A DNA stretch of 64,000 nt, taken from positions 1 through 64,000 of the forward strand of contig JANQGH010000100.1 of assembly GCA_028277405.1 (NCBI GenBank), given 5' to 3'. Position 1 is the stretch's first letter; each line of letters begins with the position of its first letter. Made by a program: the position numbers and the translations under genes. Below, in pieces: positions 7,851 to 16,979 of this stretch. The notes below the pieces were generated by a model, which was not told the DNA's origin, searched no databases, and saw nothing but the letters and a program-made list of their open reading frames with translations. Origin of the DNA: Alphaproteobacteria bacterium (GTDB lineage Bacteria; Pseudomonadota; Alphaproteobacteria; DSM-16000; Inquilinaceae).

Positions 7851-8024
7851 TCAGGCGGCGGCCTTGCGGGACATGCCGGCATGCAGCCGTGGCCGCGAGA
7901 CGGACCGCAGCAAGACGCGGCCCAGCCGACGCAAACCCTGGCAAACGGCCTCGCCATGCAGCCGGCGGCCCCTCCGCAGATACGCAGCCATCCGGTCGTC
8001 ATGGCCTTCCGGTGTCACGATCAT
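7851..8024 (-). CDS. Small basic hypothetical protein (57 residues)
   Basis: ATG at 8022-8024 is preceded by GGGAGAG at the right distance (four bases of spacer), and the frame runs to TGA at 7851-7853. The product is strongly basic, with MAAYLRRGRRLHGEAV and LRRLGRVLLR segments that would form amphipathic helices, in the manner of the short arginine-rich proteins common in Alphaproteobacteria. I do not recognise a family. It is divergent from the LysR gene at 8134, which makes it a candidate target of that regulator. It is followed by the GTTAAC-centred palindrome at 7833-7844. Confidence 0.5.
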   Translation of the reverse strand: MIVTPEGHDDRMAAYLRRGRRLHGEAVCQGLRRLGRVLLRSVSRPRLHAGMSRKAAA

Positions 8025-8042
8025 GGTGCTCTCCCATGCTTC

Positions 8043-8100
8043 GGTATCTCGATATCGACACGATAGATGCTGGCCGTGAAGGACATAATCAGGTATCTCG
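8043..8100. promoter_or_regulatory. Candidate LysR operator region with duplicated GGTATCTCG
   Basis: The nonamer GGTATCTCG occurs at 8043-8051 and again at 8092-8100. The first copy is part of TATC-N13-GATA (8045-8065), which fits the loose T-N11-A dyad logic of LysR-type sites. It lies between the small divergent gene and the LysR gene. No footprint can be inferred beyond this. Confidence 0.3.
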
Positions 8101-8133
8101 GAACAGTATTATTGCCAAGACGGATAAAATATC

Positions 8134-9057
8134 ATGATGGAACGTTTGGCGGGAATGGATGTTCTGGTGCGGGTCGTCGACGATGGCAGTTTCTCCGCGG
8201 CGGCCCGCACCCTGGGCCTCACCCCTTCGGCGGTCTCGAAGCAGATATCGGCCTTGGAGGACCGGCTTGGCACCAGGTTGCTAAGCCGGACGACCAGGCG
8301 CTTGATGCTGACGGAGGCCGGCCGAACCTTGCTGGACCGCGCCCGGCCGATCCTGGAGGCCATGGCCGAGGCAGAGGAAAGCGTGACCGCGCTGGGCAGT
8401 TCGCCTCGCGGCCTGTTGAAGGTGAACATCCCGGTTGCTTTCGGCGAGACCCATATCGCGCCGATCCTGCCGGGCTTCCTGGCGCGCTATCCGGATATTC
8501 GCCTGGAGGTCGGCCAAGCGGACCGCTTCGTCGATCTGATTGAAGAGGGCATCGACGTCGCCATTCGCATTGCGGAGTTGAAGGATTCCAGCCTGATCGC
8601 GCGGCGGCTGGCGCCGATGCGGCGCATCGTTTGCGCCGCGCCCGGCTATCTGGAGCGCCACGGCACACCGGAACGGCCGGAGGATCTACGTGGCCACAAC
8701 TGCCTGACCTTCATCGAACGAACCCACCAACTGGCCTGGCGGTTCGGACCGAAGAGCGACCCGCAGGTGGTCGACGTCGACGGCACGCTCAGCACCAACG
8801 CCACGGAGACGTTGCGCCACGCCGCCCTGGCCGGCGTCGGCATCGTGCGCCTGTCGAACTATGTCGTGACGCCGGATCTGAAGACGGGCGCCCTGGTCCG
8901 GCTGCTGGTCGACTACGAAATCCAGGAATCGTCCGTCTATGCCGTGTTCCCGGCCAGCCGGCACCTGTCGCCCAAGACACGGGCGTTTGTCGACTATCTG
9001 ATCGAAACGGTCGGCCGCCCCCAATACTGGCAGGAAAGCGGCCTTGACGAGACCTAG
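8134..9057 (+). CDS. LysR-family transcriptional regulator
   Basis: Protein of 307 residues. The winged helix-turn-helix is at residues 1-65 (LVRVVDDGSFSAAARTLGLTPSAVSKQISALEDRLGTRLLSRTTRR) and the effector-binding domain follows from about 90 (GLLKVNIPVAFGETHIAPILPGFLARYPDIRLEV). It belongs to the large CrgA/DmlR-like group that often controls a divergent target. Two ATG codons open the frame. The stop overlaps the stop of the convergent membrane protein gene by four bases. Effector unknown. Confidence 0.93.
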   Translation: MMERLAGMDVLVRVVDDGSFSAAARTLGLTPSAVSKQISALEDRLGTRLLSRTTRRLMLTEAGRTLLDRARPILEAMAEAEESVTALGSSPRGLLKVNIPVAFGETHIAPILPGFLARYPDIRLEVGQADRFVDLIEEGIDVAIRIAELKDSSLIARRLAPMRRIVCAAPGYLERHGTPERPEDLRGHNCLTFIERTHQLAWRFGPKSDPQVVDVDGTLSTNATETLRHAALAGVGIVRLSNYVVTPDLKTGALVRLLVDYEIQESSVYAVFPASRHLSPKTRAFVDYLIETVGRPQYWQESGLDET

Positions 9058-9677
9058 CCGTGGCGGCTGGGTTCCAGACCCAGAAGCTCTTCCAGCGTTT
9101 CTTCCCGATCCAAATCGGTGGGAAGACTCGCTTGCGTCTGCGGCGGTGGCACTTGGCGAACCTGCTCAACGGCAACCGGCGCGGCAAGTGCTGGCTGGGC
9201 CGGTTTCTCGGTGATCTGCCTGTCGGTTGGATCGGGCGCATCGAGCGGCTGACCAGGCGGCGGCCGATCGACGATGGCGACAAGCGGGGGAATCATGAGG
9301 ATGGCGGAAACAACCAGTCCGCCGACGACGGTCTGAACCAGTGGCCAGAAGCTCATCGTCGCCGAGAAACCGGCAGCGAAATCCGGCACTTGAGGATTGA
9401 TCGCGGCGGCCGCCAGTTCAACAAACATGTATAGCAGGCCCAGTGTGGCCAGCAGCCAATAGGTCAGGAAGAGCGGGCGGAGATACGCGACAATATCGAC
9501 CTGTGCCCGGCCTCTTGTGACGTGATTGGCCAGCCCCCAGGCCACAAAGAAGTAGATCAGGACGCTGAAGCCAAACGAGAGGGGCGAACCGGTCGTCATC
9601 ATCCCGGCAACGCCAATGGCCGCCGCCCCGACGAGGACGCCGAGATTCAGCAAAACTCTGACCAGCCAGTACCTCAT
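9054..9677 (-). CDS. Hypothetical four-helix membrane protein with proline-rich cytoplasmic tail
   Basis: Protein of 207 residues. Four hydrophobic segments are visible at about residues 5-26, 32-49, 66-90 and 107-130. After PPLVAIVDRPPPG the chain becomes hydrophilic and Pro/Gln-rich, ending with an acidic LDREETLEELLGLEP. I do not recognise the family. It stands upstream of no obvious operon partner; gltB ends 90 bases away on the same strand side. Confidence 0.6.
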   Translation of the reverse strand: MRYWLVRVLLNLGVLVGAAAIGVAGMMTTGSPLSFGFSVLIYFFVAWGLANHVTRGRAQVDIVAYLRPLFLTYWLLATLGLLYMFVELAAAAINPQVPDFAAGFSATMSFWPLVQTVVGGLVVSAILMIPPLVAIVDRPPPGQPLDAPDPTDRQITEKPAQPALAAPVAVEQVRQVPPPQTQASLPTDLDREETLEELLGLEPSRHG

Positions 9678-9743
9678 GAGCGAGAATTCTCGGTGCGTCC
9701 GCGCGGCGCGGCCTCACATACACCGAACGGATGGCGAAGCCAA

Positions 9744-9762
9744 CCGGGCCGATAGGGCCCGG
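9744..9762 (-). terminator. GC-rich hairpin downstream of gltB
   Basis: Inverted repeat CCGGGCC (9744-9750) and GGCCCGG (9756-9762) with a five-base loop, just past the gltB stop codon. The T-run on the gltB strand is weak (TTGGCTT), so it may be a 3'-end stabiliser or an imperfect terminator. Confidence 0.4.
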
Positions 9763-9767
9763 CCGCC

Positions 9768-12700
9768 CTATTCAGCCGGCTGGCGCAACTCGATATCCGC
9801 CGCCCGGAACGGCTGCTCCAGCCGGTTGACCATCTCCTTGGGCACGACCTGCCAGAAACGGCCCTTGACCAGGTCCCAATCGGTCAGGATGCGGTACGCA
9901 TGCCGGCTCTGGGTCTCGTTGACATGATCGTTGATCAGGTTGACGACCAGTTGTTCGTAATGGTCGGTCTCGATCCGCTGCCAGACGATGCTGTCGGTGT
10001 TGATGCGATCCTCGAACGTGTCGTCTTCGTCATAGACGAAGGCCATGCCGCCGGTCATCCCCGCGGCGAAATTGTCGCCCACGCTGCCCAGGATCACGGC
10101 GAGGCCGCCGGTCATGTATTCGCACCCGTTCGACCCGCAGCCTTCCACGACGACGGTCGCGCCGGAATTGCGTACGGCGAAGCGCTCGCCCGCCTGGCCG
10201 GCCGCGAACAGGCGGCCCGCCGTGGCGCCGTACAGCACCGTATTGCCGATGATCGTGTTGCCGGCCGTGTCCATGGTCAGCGGGCTTGAGGTCAGGGGAC
10301 GCACCGTGATCGTGCCGCCGGACAGCCCCTTGCCGACATAGTCGTTGGCATCGCCAAAGACCTCCAGCTTCAGACCCTGCACCGCCCAGGCCCCTAGCGA
10401 CTGGCCGGCCGAGCCGCGCAGCCGCACGGTAACGTGGCCCGGCTTCAGGCCCCACATGCCGAACTTGCGCGTGATCATGGCCGACAGGCGCGTACCGATC
10501 GCCCGGTAGGTGTTGCGGACGTTGTAGGTCAGCTGCATTTTCTCGCCGACCTCGAACAGCGGCTTGGCGTCGCTGATGATGCGCGCGTCCAGCGTGTCCG
10601 GCACCTCGTTGCGGCCCTCGCGTGTGCAATACATCGCCTGGTCGCCCGGGTCGGCCTTGGTCAACAGCGGGTTGAGGTCGAGATCGTCCAGATGTGCCGC
10701 CCCCCGGCTGACCTGGTGCAGCAGCTCGGTCCGGCCGATAATCTCGTTCAGGGTCCGGTAGCCGAGCCGGGACAGATACTCGCGCACCTCTTCGGCCATG
10801 AAGGTGAACAGGTTCACGACCTTTTCCGGCGTGCCCGTGAATTTCTCCCGCAGGGCCGGGTCCTGGACACAGACGCCGACCGGACAGGTGTTCGAATGGC
10901 ACTGACGCACCATGATGCAGCCCATGGCAACCAGCGAGGCCGTGCCGACGCCATATTCTTCCGCGCCCAGGATCGCGGCGATGACCACGTCGCGACCGGT
11001 CTTGATGCCGCCATCGGTACGCAGCCGCACCCGGTGACGCAGCCGGTTCAACGTCAGGACCTGATGGACCTCCGACAGGCCCATCTCCCACGGCACGCCG
11101 GCGAACTTGATCGAGGTCTGCGGGCTGGCGCCCGTGCCGCCCGTATTGCCGGAGACGAGGATGGTGTCCGCCCCGGCCTTGGCGACACCAGCCGCGATGG
11201 TGCCGATGCCGGTCCGTGAGACCAGCTTGACCGTCACCGTGGCGTCCGGGTTGATCTGCTTCAAATCGTAGATCAGCTGGGCCAGATCCTCGATCGAGTA
11301 GATGTCGTGGTGCGGCGGCGGGCTGATCAGCATCACGCCCGGCGTCGAATGGCGCAGCTTGGCGATCTCCACCGTGACCTTGAAGCCGGGAAGCTGGCCG
11401 CCCTCGCCGGGCTTCGCGCCCTGGGCGACCTTGATCTCAATCTCACGGCACTGGTTCAGATACTCCGCCGTGACGCCGAACCGGCCGGAAGCGATCTGCT
11501 TGATCGCCGAGTTCCAGTTGTCGCCGTTGGCGTCGGGCTTGAACCGTGCCGGGTCCTCGCCCCCTTCACCGGAATCCGACTTCGCGCCGATCCGGTTCAT
11601 GGCCACGTTCAGGGTGCCGTGCGCCTCCGGCGACAGGGCGCCCAGGGACATGCCCGGCGTCACGAAGCGCTTGCGGATCTCCGTAATGCTCTCGACCTCC
11701 TCCGGCTCCACCGGGGTGCCGCCATCCTTGAAGTCGAGCAGATCGCGCAGGTTGATCGGCGAGGTTTTACCCACCGCGTCGGAGTATTTCTTGAACGCGA
11801 AATAGCTGTCCGTGGCCACGGCGTTTTGCAGCATGTGCACCAGTTCGCCCTCATAGGCGTGCTGCTCGCCGCCGCGACGATAGCGGTAAAAGCCGCCGAC
11901 GGGCAGCGCCACGACCGTCTGGTTCCAGGCCTTGCGGTGAACCTCGATGACCTTCTTCTGGATGCCGCCGAGACCGATGCCGGAGATGCGACTGGACATG
12001 CCGGGGAAGTATTCCGCGACCATCGAGCGGCTGAGGCCCACGGCCTCGAAATTGCAGCCGCCGCGATAGGACGACACGATCGAGATGCCCATCTTGGACA
12101 TGATCTTCAACAGGCCGTCATCGACCGCCTTCTTGAACCGGGTCAGGCACTGGTCCAGCGTCTGGTCGCCGAACAGGCCGCGCCGGTGCCGGTCGGCGAT
12201 CGACTCTTGCGCGACATAGGCATTGACAGTGGTGGCGCCCACGCCGATCAGCACGGCGTAATAGTGCACGTCCAGGCATTCCATGGAGCGCACGTTCAAC
12301 GACGTGAAGGTGCGCAGGGATTGCTTGACCAGATGCGTGTGCACCGCGCCGGTCGCCAGGATCATCGGCATGGCGACCCGGTCCGGGGCAACGCCGGCAT
12401 CGGTCAGGATCAGGTGGGTGGCACCGCCGCGCACGGCGTCGTCTGCCTCCTGGCAGATTCGGCGCAGCCCGTCGCGCAGCGCGTTGTCGCCGTCATCCAC
12501 GCCGATGGTGCAATCAATCTCGGCGGCCGTGTCGCCCATGTATTTGCGCATGGCCCGGAACTCGCCGGTCGTCAAAACCGGGCTTTCCAGTTGCAGCATG
12601 TCGCACTGGGAAGCGTCCTCGTCGAGGATGTTGCCGAGATTGCCAAGCCGCGTGCGCAGGCTCATCACCCGCCGCTCGCGCAGCGAATCGATCGGCGGGT

Positions 12701-14324
12701 TGGTGACCTGGCTGAAATTCTGCCGGAAGAAGTGGTGCATGCCGCGATAATGGTCCGACAGCACGGCGAGCGGCGTATCGTCGCCCATCGACCCGGTCGC
12801 CTCCTTCGCGTCGGCCACCATCGGATGCAGGATCAGTTCCAGATCCTCCATGGTGACGCCGCAGGAGACGTGCCGGCGACGCAGCTCGTCGCGGTCCATC
12901 TCCACCGGCTCCACCGCCTTGTCGGCGATCAGCTGGTCCAGGACCTTGGTGCGCTCGACCCATTGGCGGAACGGCTTTTCGGCGGCCAGGACGTCCTTGA
13001 TCTCACCGTCGTGGTAGACGCGCCCCTCCTTCAGATCGACCGCGATCATCTGGCCGGGGCCAAGCCTGCCCTTTTCGACCACCTTGGCCTCGTCGATGCG
13101 GACCATGCCCGCCTCCGACCCGGCGATCAGAAGGCCACCGCCATCCTCCGACGTACCGCCGACAATGACATAGCGCATCGGCCGCAGCCCGTTGCGGTCC
13201 ATGCCGCCGACGACCCATCGGCCGCCGCCGGCCGCAATCGCCGCCGGACCGTCCCACGGCTCCATCACCGTGTTGCAGTATTGGATCAGGGCGCGATGCT
13301 CGTCCTTCATCAGCTTGTTGGCGGACAGGGCCTCGGGGATCAGCAGGGCCTTGGCCATCGGCGTCGACCGGCCCGCGCGCAACAGCGCCTCGAACACAGC
13401 GTCCAGTGCTGCGGAGTCTGAACTGTTGCCCTGGATGATCGGCTTGATGTCGTCGACATTATCGCCGAACGCTTCTGCCGCCAGGCGGGTCTCGTGCGCC
13501 CGCATCCAGTTGACGTTGCCCTTCAGCGTGTTGATTTCGCCGTTATGGGCCAAGACGCGGAACGGCTGGGCCAAACGCCAGGTCGGGAACGTGTTGGTCG
13601 AATAGCGCTGGTGATAAATGGCGAAGTTGGACTCAAACCGGTCGTCCAACAGATCGGGATAGAAATCGGTCAACTGCTCGGCCAGGAACATGCCCTTGTA
13701 GATCACCGAGCGGCAGGACAGGGAGCAGATGTAAAAGCCGTCGCCGATGCCGGCGGCGGTGACCGCCTTTTCGATGCGGCGGCGGATGACATACAGGTCG
13801 CGCTCGAACTCGGCGTTCGACTGGTCCTGGTGGTGACCCAGCATGATCTGCTCGATTTCGGGCCGCGTGGCGTTTGCCTTCTCGCCGATGATCGAGACGT
13901 CGACCGGCACCTGGCGCCAGCCATAGATGTAATAGCCCTCTTTGAGGATCTCGCCCTCGACGATGCAGCGGCATTGCTCCTGGGCATCGAAATCCGTGCG
14001 CGGCAGGAACACCATGCCGACCGCGACCGGGCCGTCCATGGGCTCGTGCCCGGTGGCCTCGATCTGCTCGCGGAAGAACGCTTGCGGGATCTGCACATGG
14101 ATGCCGGCACCGTCGCCGGTCTTGCCGTCGGCATCGACCGCGCCCCGATGCCAGACCGCCTTCAGGGCATCGATGCCGGCCTGCACCACCGCGCGCCTGG
14201 GCGTACCATCGATCGAGGCGACAAAGCCCACGCCGCAGGCATCGTGCTCGTCCGCCGGATCATAGGCGTGACCGTCGATCAGACGCTGGCGGTTGGCTTC
14301 GTACTGTTGGGCGATCTTGTCCAT
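9768..14324 (-). CDS. gltB: Glutamate synthase (NADPH) large subunit
   Basis: Protein of 1518 residues, the full length for bacterial GltB. A glutaminase domain starts at the Cys of HDACGVGF (about residue 30, exposed after propeptide removal); the central and FMN-binding synthase domains follow, with GEGGEDPARFKPDANG and the CIMVRQCHSNTCPVGVC cluster that binds [3Fe-4S]; the C-terminal beta-helix ends the protein (GGTITVRP, GNTVLYGATAGRLFAAGQAGERFAVRNSGA). It converts glutamine plus 2-oxoglutarate to two glutamates with GltD. Start ATG 14322-14324 has AAGGAGA upstream. It lies 77 bases after gltD. Confidence 0.97.
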   Translation of the reverse strand: MDKIAQQYEANRQRLIDGHAYDPADEHDACGVGFVASIDGTPRRAVVQAGIDALKAVWHRGAVDADGKTGDGAGIHVQIPQAFFREQIEATGHEPMDGPVAVGMVFLPRTDFDAQEQCRCIVEGEILKEGYYIYGWRQVPVDVSIIGEKANATRPEIEQIMLGHHQDQSNAEFERDLYVIRRRIEKAVTAAGIGDGFYICSLSCRSVIYKGMFLAEQLTDFYPDLLDDRFESNFAIYHQRYSTNTFPTWRLAQPFRVLAHNGEINTLKGNVNWMRAHETRLAAEAFGDNVDDIKPIIQGNSSDSAALDAVFEALLRAGRSTPMAKALLIPEALSANKLMKDEHRALIQYCNTVMEPWDGPAAIAAGGGRWVVGGMDRNGLRPMRYVIVGGTSEDGGGLLIAGSEAGMVRIDEAKVVEKGRLGPGQMIAVDLKEGRVYHDGEIKDVLAAEKPFRQWVERTKVLDQLIADKAVEPVEMDRDELRRRHVSCGVTMEDLELILHPMVADAKEATGSMGDDTPLAVLSDHYRGMHHFFRQNFSQVTNPPIDSLRERRVMSLRTRLGNLGNILDEDASQCDMLQLESPVLTTGEFRAMRKYMGDTAAEIDCTIGVDDGDNALRDGLRRICQEADDAVRGGATHLILTDAGVAPDRVAMPMILATGAVHTHLVKQSLRTFTSLNVRSMECLDVHYYAVLIGVGATTVNAYVAQESIADRHRRGLFGDQTLDQCLTRFKKAVDDGLLKIMSKMGISIVSSYRGGCNFEAVGLSRSMVAEYFPGMSSRISGIGLGGIQKKVIEVHRKAWNQTVVALPVGGFYRYRRGGEQHAYEGELVHMLQNAVATDSYFAFKKYSDAVGKTSPINLRDLLDFKDGGTPVEPEEVESITEIRKRFVTPGMSLGALSPEAHGTLNVAMNRIGAKSDSGEGGEDPARFKPDANGDNWNSAIKQIASGRFGVTAEYLNQCREIEIKVAQGAKPGEGGQLPGFKVTVEIAKLRHSTPGVMLISPPPHHDIYSIEDLAQLIYDLKQINPDATVTVKLVSRTGIGTIAAGVAKAGADTILVSGNTGGTGASPQTSIKFAGVPWEMGLSEVHQVLTLNRLRHRVRLRTDGGIKTGRDVVIAAILGAEEYGVGTASLVAMGCIMVRQCHSNTCPVGVCVQDPALREKFTGTPEKVVNLFTFMAEEVREYLSRLGYRTLNEIIGRTELLHQVSRGAAHLDDLDLNPLLTKADPGDQAMYCTREGRNEVPDTLDARIISDAKPLFEVGEKMQLTYNVRNTYRAIGTRLSAMITRKFGMWGLKPGHVTVRLRGSAGQSLGAWAVQGLKLEVFGDANDYVGKGLSGGTITVRPLTSSPLTMDTAGNTIIGNTVLYGATAGRLFAAGQAGERFAVRNSGATVVVEGCGSNGCEYMTGGLAVILGSVGDNFAAGMTGGMAFVYDEDDTFEDRINTDSIVWQRIETDHYEQLVVNLINDHVNETQSRHAYRILTDWDLVKGRFWQVVPKEMVNRLEQPFRAADIELRQPAE

Positions 14325-14401
14325 GGTCTTGATCTCCTTCGGCGCCCGATGGGCGCTAGGCCGCGTGCCCGAATAAAGGGGGTATCAGGCCCGCGGCGCG
14401 C

Positions 14402-15844
14402 CTATTCCGCCGCGATCGCGACGCCGGCGGTCTTGGCTTGCAGATACGCGTGCATCGAGGCGGCGGCATCGCGACCATCGCGCACGCCCCAGACGACGAG
14501 CGAGGCGCCGCGAACGATATCGCCGGCGGCGAACACGCCGTCCAGGTTGGTCATCATGGTGGCCCAGCTGACCGACACCGTGCCCCAGCGGCTGACCTTC
14601 AGTTCGGGGCAGCCGAACAGGCCGGGCAGATCCTCCGGATCGAAGCCAAGCGCCTTGATCACCAGATCGGCGTCCAGCGTTTCCGACGATCCCTCGATCA
14701 CCTCCGGGGTTTGCCGACCGGTAGCGTCGGGCGCGCCGAGACGCATGCCGTGGGCGCGCACGCCGCTGACCGTGCCGTCGCCGAGAAACGCTTCCGGCGC
14801 CGTCTGCCAGACGAACTCCACGCCTTCCTCTTCGGCGTTGGTCACCTCGCGCTGCGAGCCGGGCATGTTCGCCTTGTTGCGGCGATAGAGGCATTTGACC
14901 GAGGTCGCGCCCTGGCGCACCGCGGTGCGCACGCAGTCCATCGCCGTATCGCCGCCACCAATCACCACGACGCGCTTGCCCGCCGCGTTCAGGCTGCCAT
15001 CGTCAAAGGCCGGCACGTCATCACCCAGCCCCTTGCGGTTGGACGCAATCAGGAAGTCCAGCGCGGCGACCACATTGTCCAGGCCAACGCCCGGCGCCTG
15101 CAGGTCGCGGGCCTTGTAGACGCCGGTCGCGATCAGGACAGCGTCGTGCTTGGCGCGCAGCTCTTCCAGGCTGGCGTCGCGACCGACCTCGAAATTGGTG
15201 TGCAGGTGAATGCGCGCGTCCGCCAGCAGCTTGGTCCGGCGCTCGACCACCGGCTTCTCCAGCTTGAAGTTGGGAATGCCGTAGATCATCAGGCCGCCCA
15301 TCCGGTCGTAGCGGTCGTAGATATGCACCTGATAGCCATGCCGGCGCATTTCCTCCGCCGCCGCCATGCCCGCCGGCCCGCCGCCGATGATGCCGATCGA
15401 CTGGTCGCGTTCCGCCACGGGCTGGACCGGCTTGACCCAGCCCTTCTCCCACGCGGTATCGGTGATGTATTTCTCGATCGAGCCGATCGTGACCGTGCCG
15501 TGCCCGGCCTGTTCGATCACGCAATTGCCTTCGCACAGCCGGTCCTGCGGACAGATGCGGCCACAAATCTCCGGCATGTTGTTGGTCGCGGACGAGACCT
15601 CGTAGGCCTCTTCCAGCCGGCCCTCGGCCGTCAGCATCAACCAGTCGGGAATGTTGTTTTGCAGCGGGCAATGGACCTGACAGAACGGAATGCCGCATTG
15701 CGAGCAGCGCGAGGCCTGCTCCTCCGCCTTGGTGCGGGCATACTCGGCATAGACCTCCTGCCAATCGTCACGCCGGACATCGGCCGGACGCTTTTCGGGC
15801 ATCTGGCTTTCCGTGTGCACGAATTTCAGCATTTTGTCGGTCAT
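14402..15844 (-). CDS. gltD: Glutamate synthase (NADPH) small subunit
   Basis: Protein of 480 residues from the ATG at 15842-15844 (MTDKMLKFVHTE), chosen because upstream in-frame codons add a non-conserved basic extension. The N-terminal domain carries two [4Fe-4S] cysteine sets (CSQCGIPFCQVHC and CGRICPQDRLCEGNC); then an FAD Rossmann motif GIIGGGPAGMAAAEEM and an NADPH motif VVVIGGGDTAMDC. It delivers electrons from NADPH to GltB. The order gltD-gltB on one strand is a single operon, with gltD first. Confidence 0.97.
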   Translation of the reverse strand: MTDKMLKFVHTESQMPEKRPADVRRDDWQEVYAEYARTKAEEQASRCSQCGIPFCQVHCPLQNNIPDWLMLTAEGRLEEAYEVSSATNNMPEICGRICPQDRLCEGNCVIEQAGHGTVTIGSIEKYITDTAWEKGWVKPVQPVAERDQSIGIIGGGPAGMAAAEEMRRHGYQVHIYDRYDRMGGLMIYGIPNFKLEKPVVERRTKLLADARIHLHTNFEVGRDASLEELRAKHDAVLIATGVYKARDLQAPGVGLDNVVAALDFLIASNRKGLGDDVPAFDDGSLNAAGKRVVVIGGGDTAMDCVRTAVRQGATSVKCLYRRNKANMPGSQREVTNAEEEGVEFVWQTAPEAFLGDGTVSGVRAHGMRLGAPDATGRQTPEVIEGSSETLDADLVIKALGFDPEDLPGLFGCPELKVSRWGTVSVSWATMMTNLDGVFAAGDIVRGASLVVWGVRDGRDAAASMHAYLQAKTAGVAIAAE

Positions 15845-16161
15845 GGCGTCGCTCCGTCCCCGGTATCGATCGTCTGATCGGCCGCTGCTGACAAACCCCG
15901 CCGGCTTGGGTGCCAGGCGGGGCTTTCGAAGCTTCATAACCGGCTCCGACGCAAAATGCCAGCATAATCGACCATTCATGTCAGAATTACTGACTTATAT
16001 AGCAGACAAACCTTCTTTGGTGAGCGGCCCGACTCTCGAATACGGCCGCTTTAGGTCCGAAACGAGACTAATTGCTCTTTTCCATGTCTGCTATCCCTAG
16101 TGGTCCGTCGACCGGCCGAGATGCTATATAGCCGATCCCGCCCGTGACCGGATGACCACCC
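15845..16161. promoter_or_regulatory. gltD/uppP divergent intergenic region with a leader hairpin and inverted repeats
   Basis: About 317 bases between divergent genes. On the gltD side there is a hairpin CCCCGCC (15896-15902) / GGCGGGG (15916-15922), followed on that strand by TTTGT, in the likely leader. Further out are a perfect small dyad GTCAG-N5-CTGAC (15980-15994) and a 10-bp inverted pair ATAGCAGACA (15999-16008) / TGTCTGCTAT (16085-16094). These are candidates for nitrogen- or amino-acid-responsive control of gltDB, but I cannot name the factor. Confidence 0.4.
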
Positions 16162-16959
16162 TTGCCGCTGCTACAGCTTTTTGTTCTCGCGCTGGTCCAA
16201 GGGATCACGGAGTTCCTGCCGATCAGTTCCAGCGCCCATCTGGTGCTGGTGCCCTACTTCACCGGCTGGGACGATCAGGGCCTGCTGATCGATGTCGCCG
16301 TCCATGTCGGCACCTTGCTGGCGGTCCTGATCTATTTCCGCCGCGACGTCATCGATATGATCGTCGGCATTGTCGGCCTGCTCAGCGGCCGTCGCCGGGA
16401 AGGGGCGCGTCTGGCGGCGCAGGTCATCGTTGCCTCGATCCCCGTGGTCATCGCCGGCGCGGCGCTGCATCGCTTTGGGCCGGACATTTTTCGAAATGTC
16501 GAGATCATCGCCTGGGCCACCATCGGTTTCGGCATCCTGCTGGGCGCCGCCGATCGCCTGTTTCCGGCCACGGGACGGGTCGGCGAAATGAGTTACGGCG
16601 GCGCGCTGTTCGTCGGCCTGGCCCAGTGTCTGGCCCTGATCCCGGGCACCAGCCGGTCGGGCATCACGATGACCGCCGGCCGGGTCCTTGGACTGCAACG
16701 GCGCGAGGCGGCGCGCTTTGCGCTCCTGCTGTCCATTCCGGCGATTTTGGGCGCCGGAACGCTGGCGGGCGTCGATCTGGCAAGTGCCGGCGATACCCGG
16801 CTGACCCTCGACGCGCTGATCGCCGGAGCGCTGGCCTTCGTCGCCGCGCTTATCGCCATTGCCGCCATGATGGCCTGGCTGAAGCGGGCCAGCTTCACGC
16901 CCTTCGTGATTTACCGCGTGGCCCTCGGCGTGCTGCTCCTTTACCTCATCTACGCCTAA
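16162..16959 (+). CDS. uppP: Undecaprenyl-diphosphatase UppP (BacA)
   Basis: Protein of 265 residues, polytopic throughout. The two active-site motifs are present: LVQGITEFLPISSSAHLVL near residue 12 and PGTSRSGITMTAGR near residue 160. The enzyme recycles the lipid carrier for peptidoglycan and other envelope polymers by dephosphorylating undecaprenyl pyrophosphate at the inner membrane. The only in-frame start near the conserved N-terminus is TTG at 16162; a GTG 18 bases upstream is followed by a stop. The esterase gene begins 20 bases downstream. Confidence 0.95.
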   Translation: MPLLQLFVLALVQGITEFLPISSSAHLVLVPYFTGWDDQGLLIDVAVHVGTLLAVLIYFRRDVIDMIVGIVGLLSGRRREGARLAAQVIVASIPVVIAGAALHRFGPDIFRNVEIIAWATIGFGILLGAADRLFPATGRVGEMSYGGALFVGLAQCLALIPGTSRSGITMTAGRVLGLQRREAARFALLLSIPAILGAGTLAGVDLASAGDTRLTLDALIAGALAFVAALIAIAAMMAWLKRASFTPFVIYRVALGVLLLYLIYA

Positions 16960-16979
16960 GCGAAATCGGGAACCCGGCA

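Noticed and set aside
11307-13421. 704-codon open frame on the plus strand
   Set aside because: It is antisense to the middle of gltB; the product is His/Gln/Arg-rich with no domain, as expected from the reverse reading of high-GC coding DNA.
14438-15877. 479-codon open frame on the plus strand
   Set aside because: Antisense to gltD, whose iron-sulfur and nucleotide-binding motifs are intact; the antisense product has no recognisable feature.
16152-16979. Upstream extension of the esterase frame through uppP
   Set aside because: Out of frame with uppP, whose active-site motifs are intact; esterase similarity begins at the ATG at 16980.
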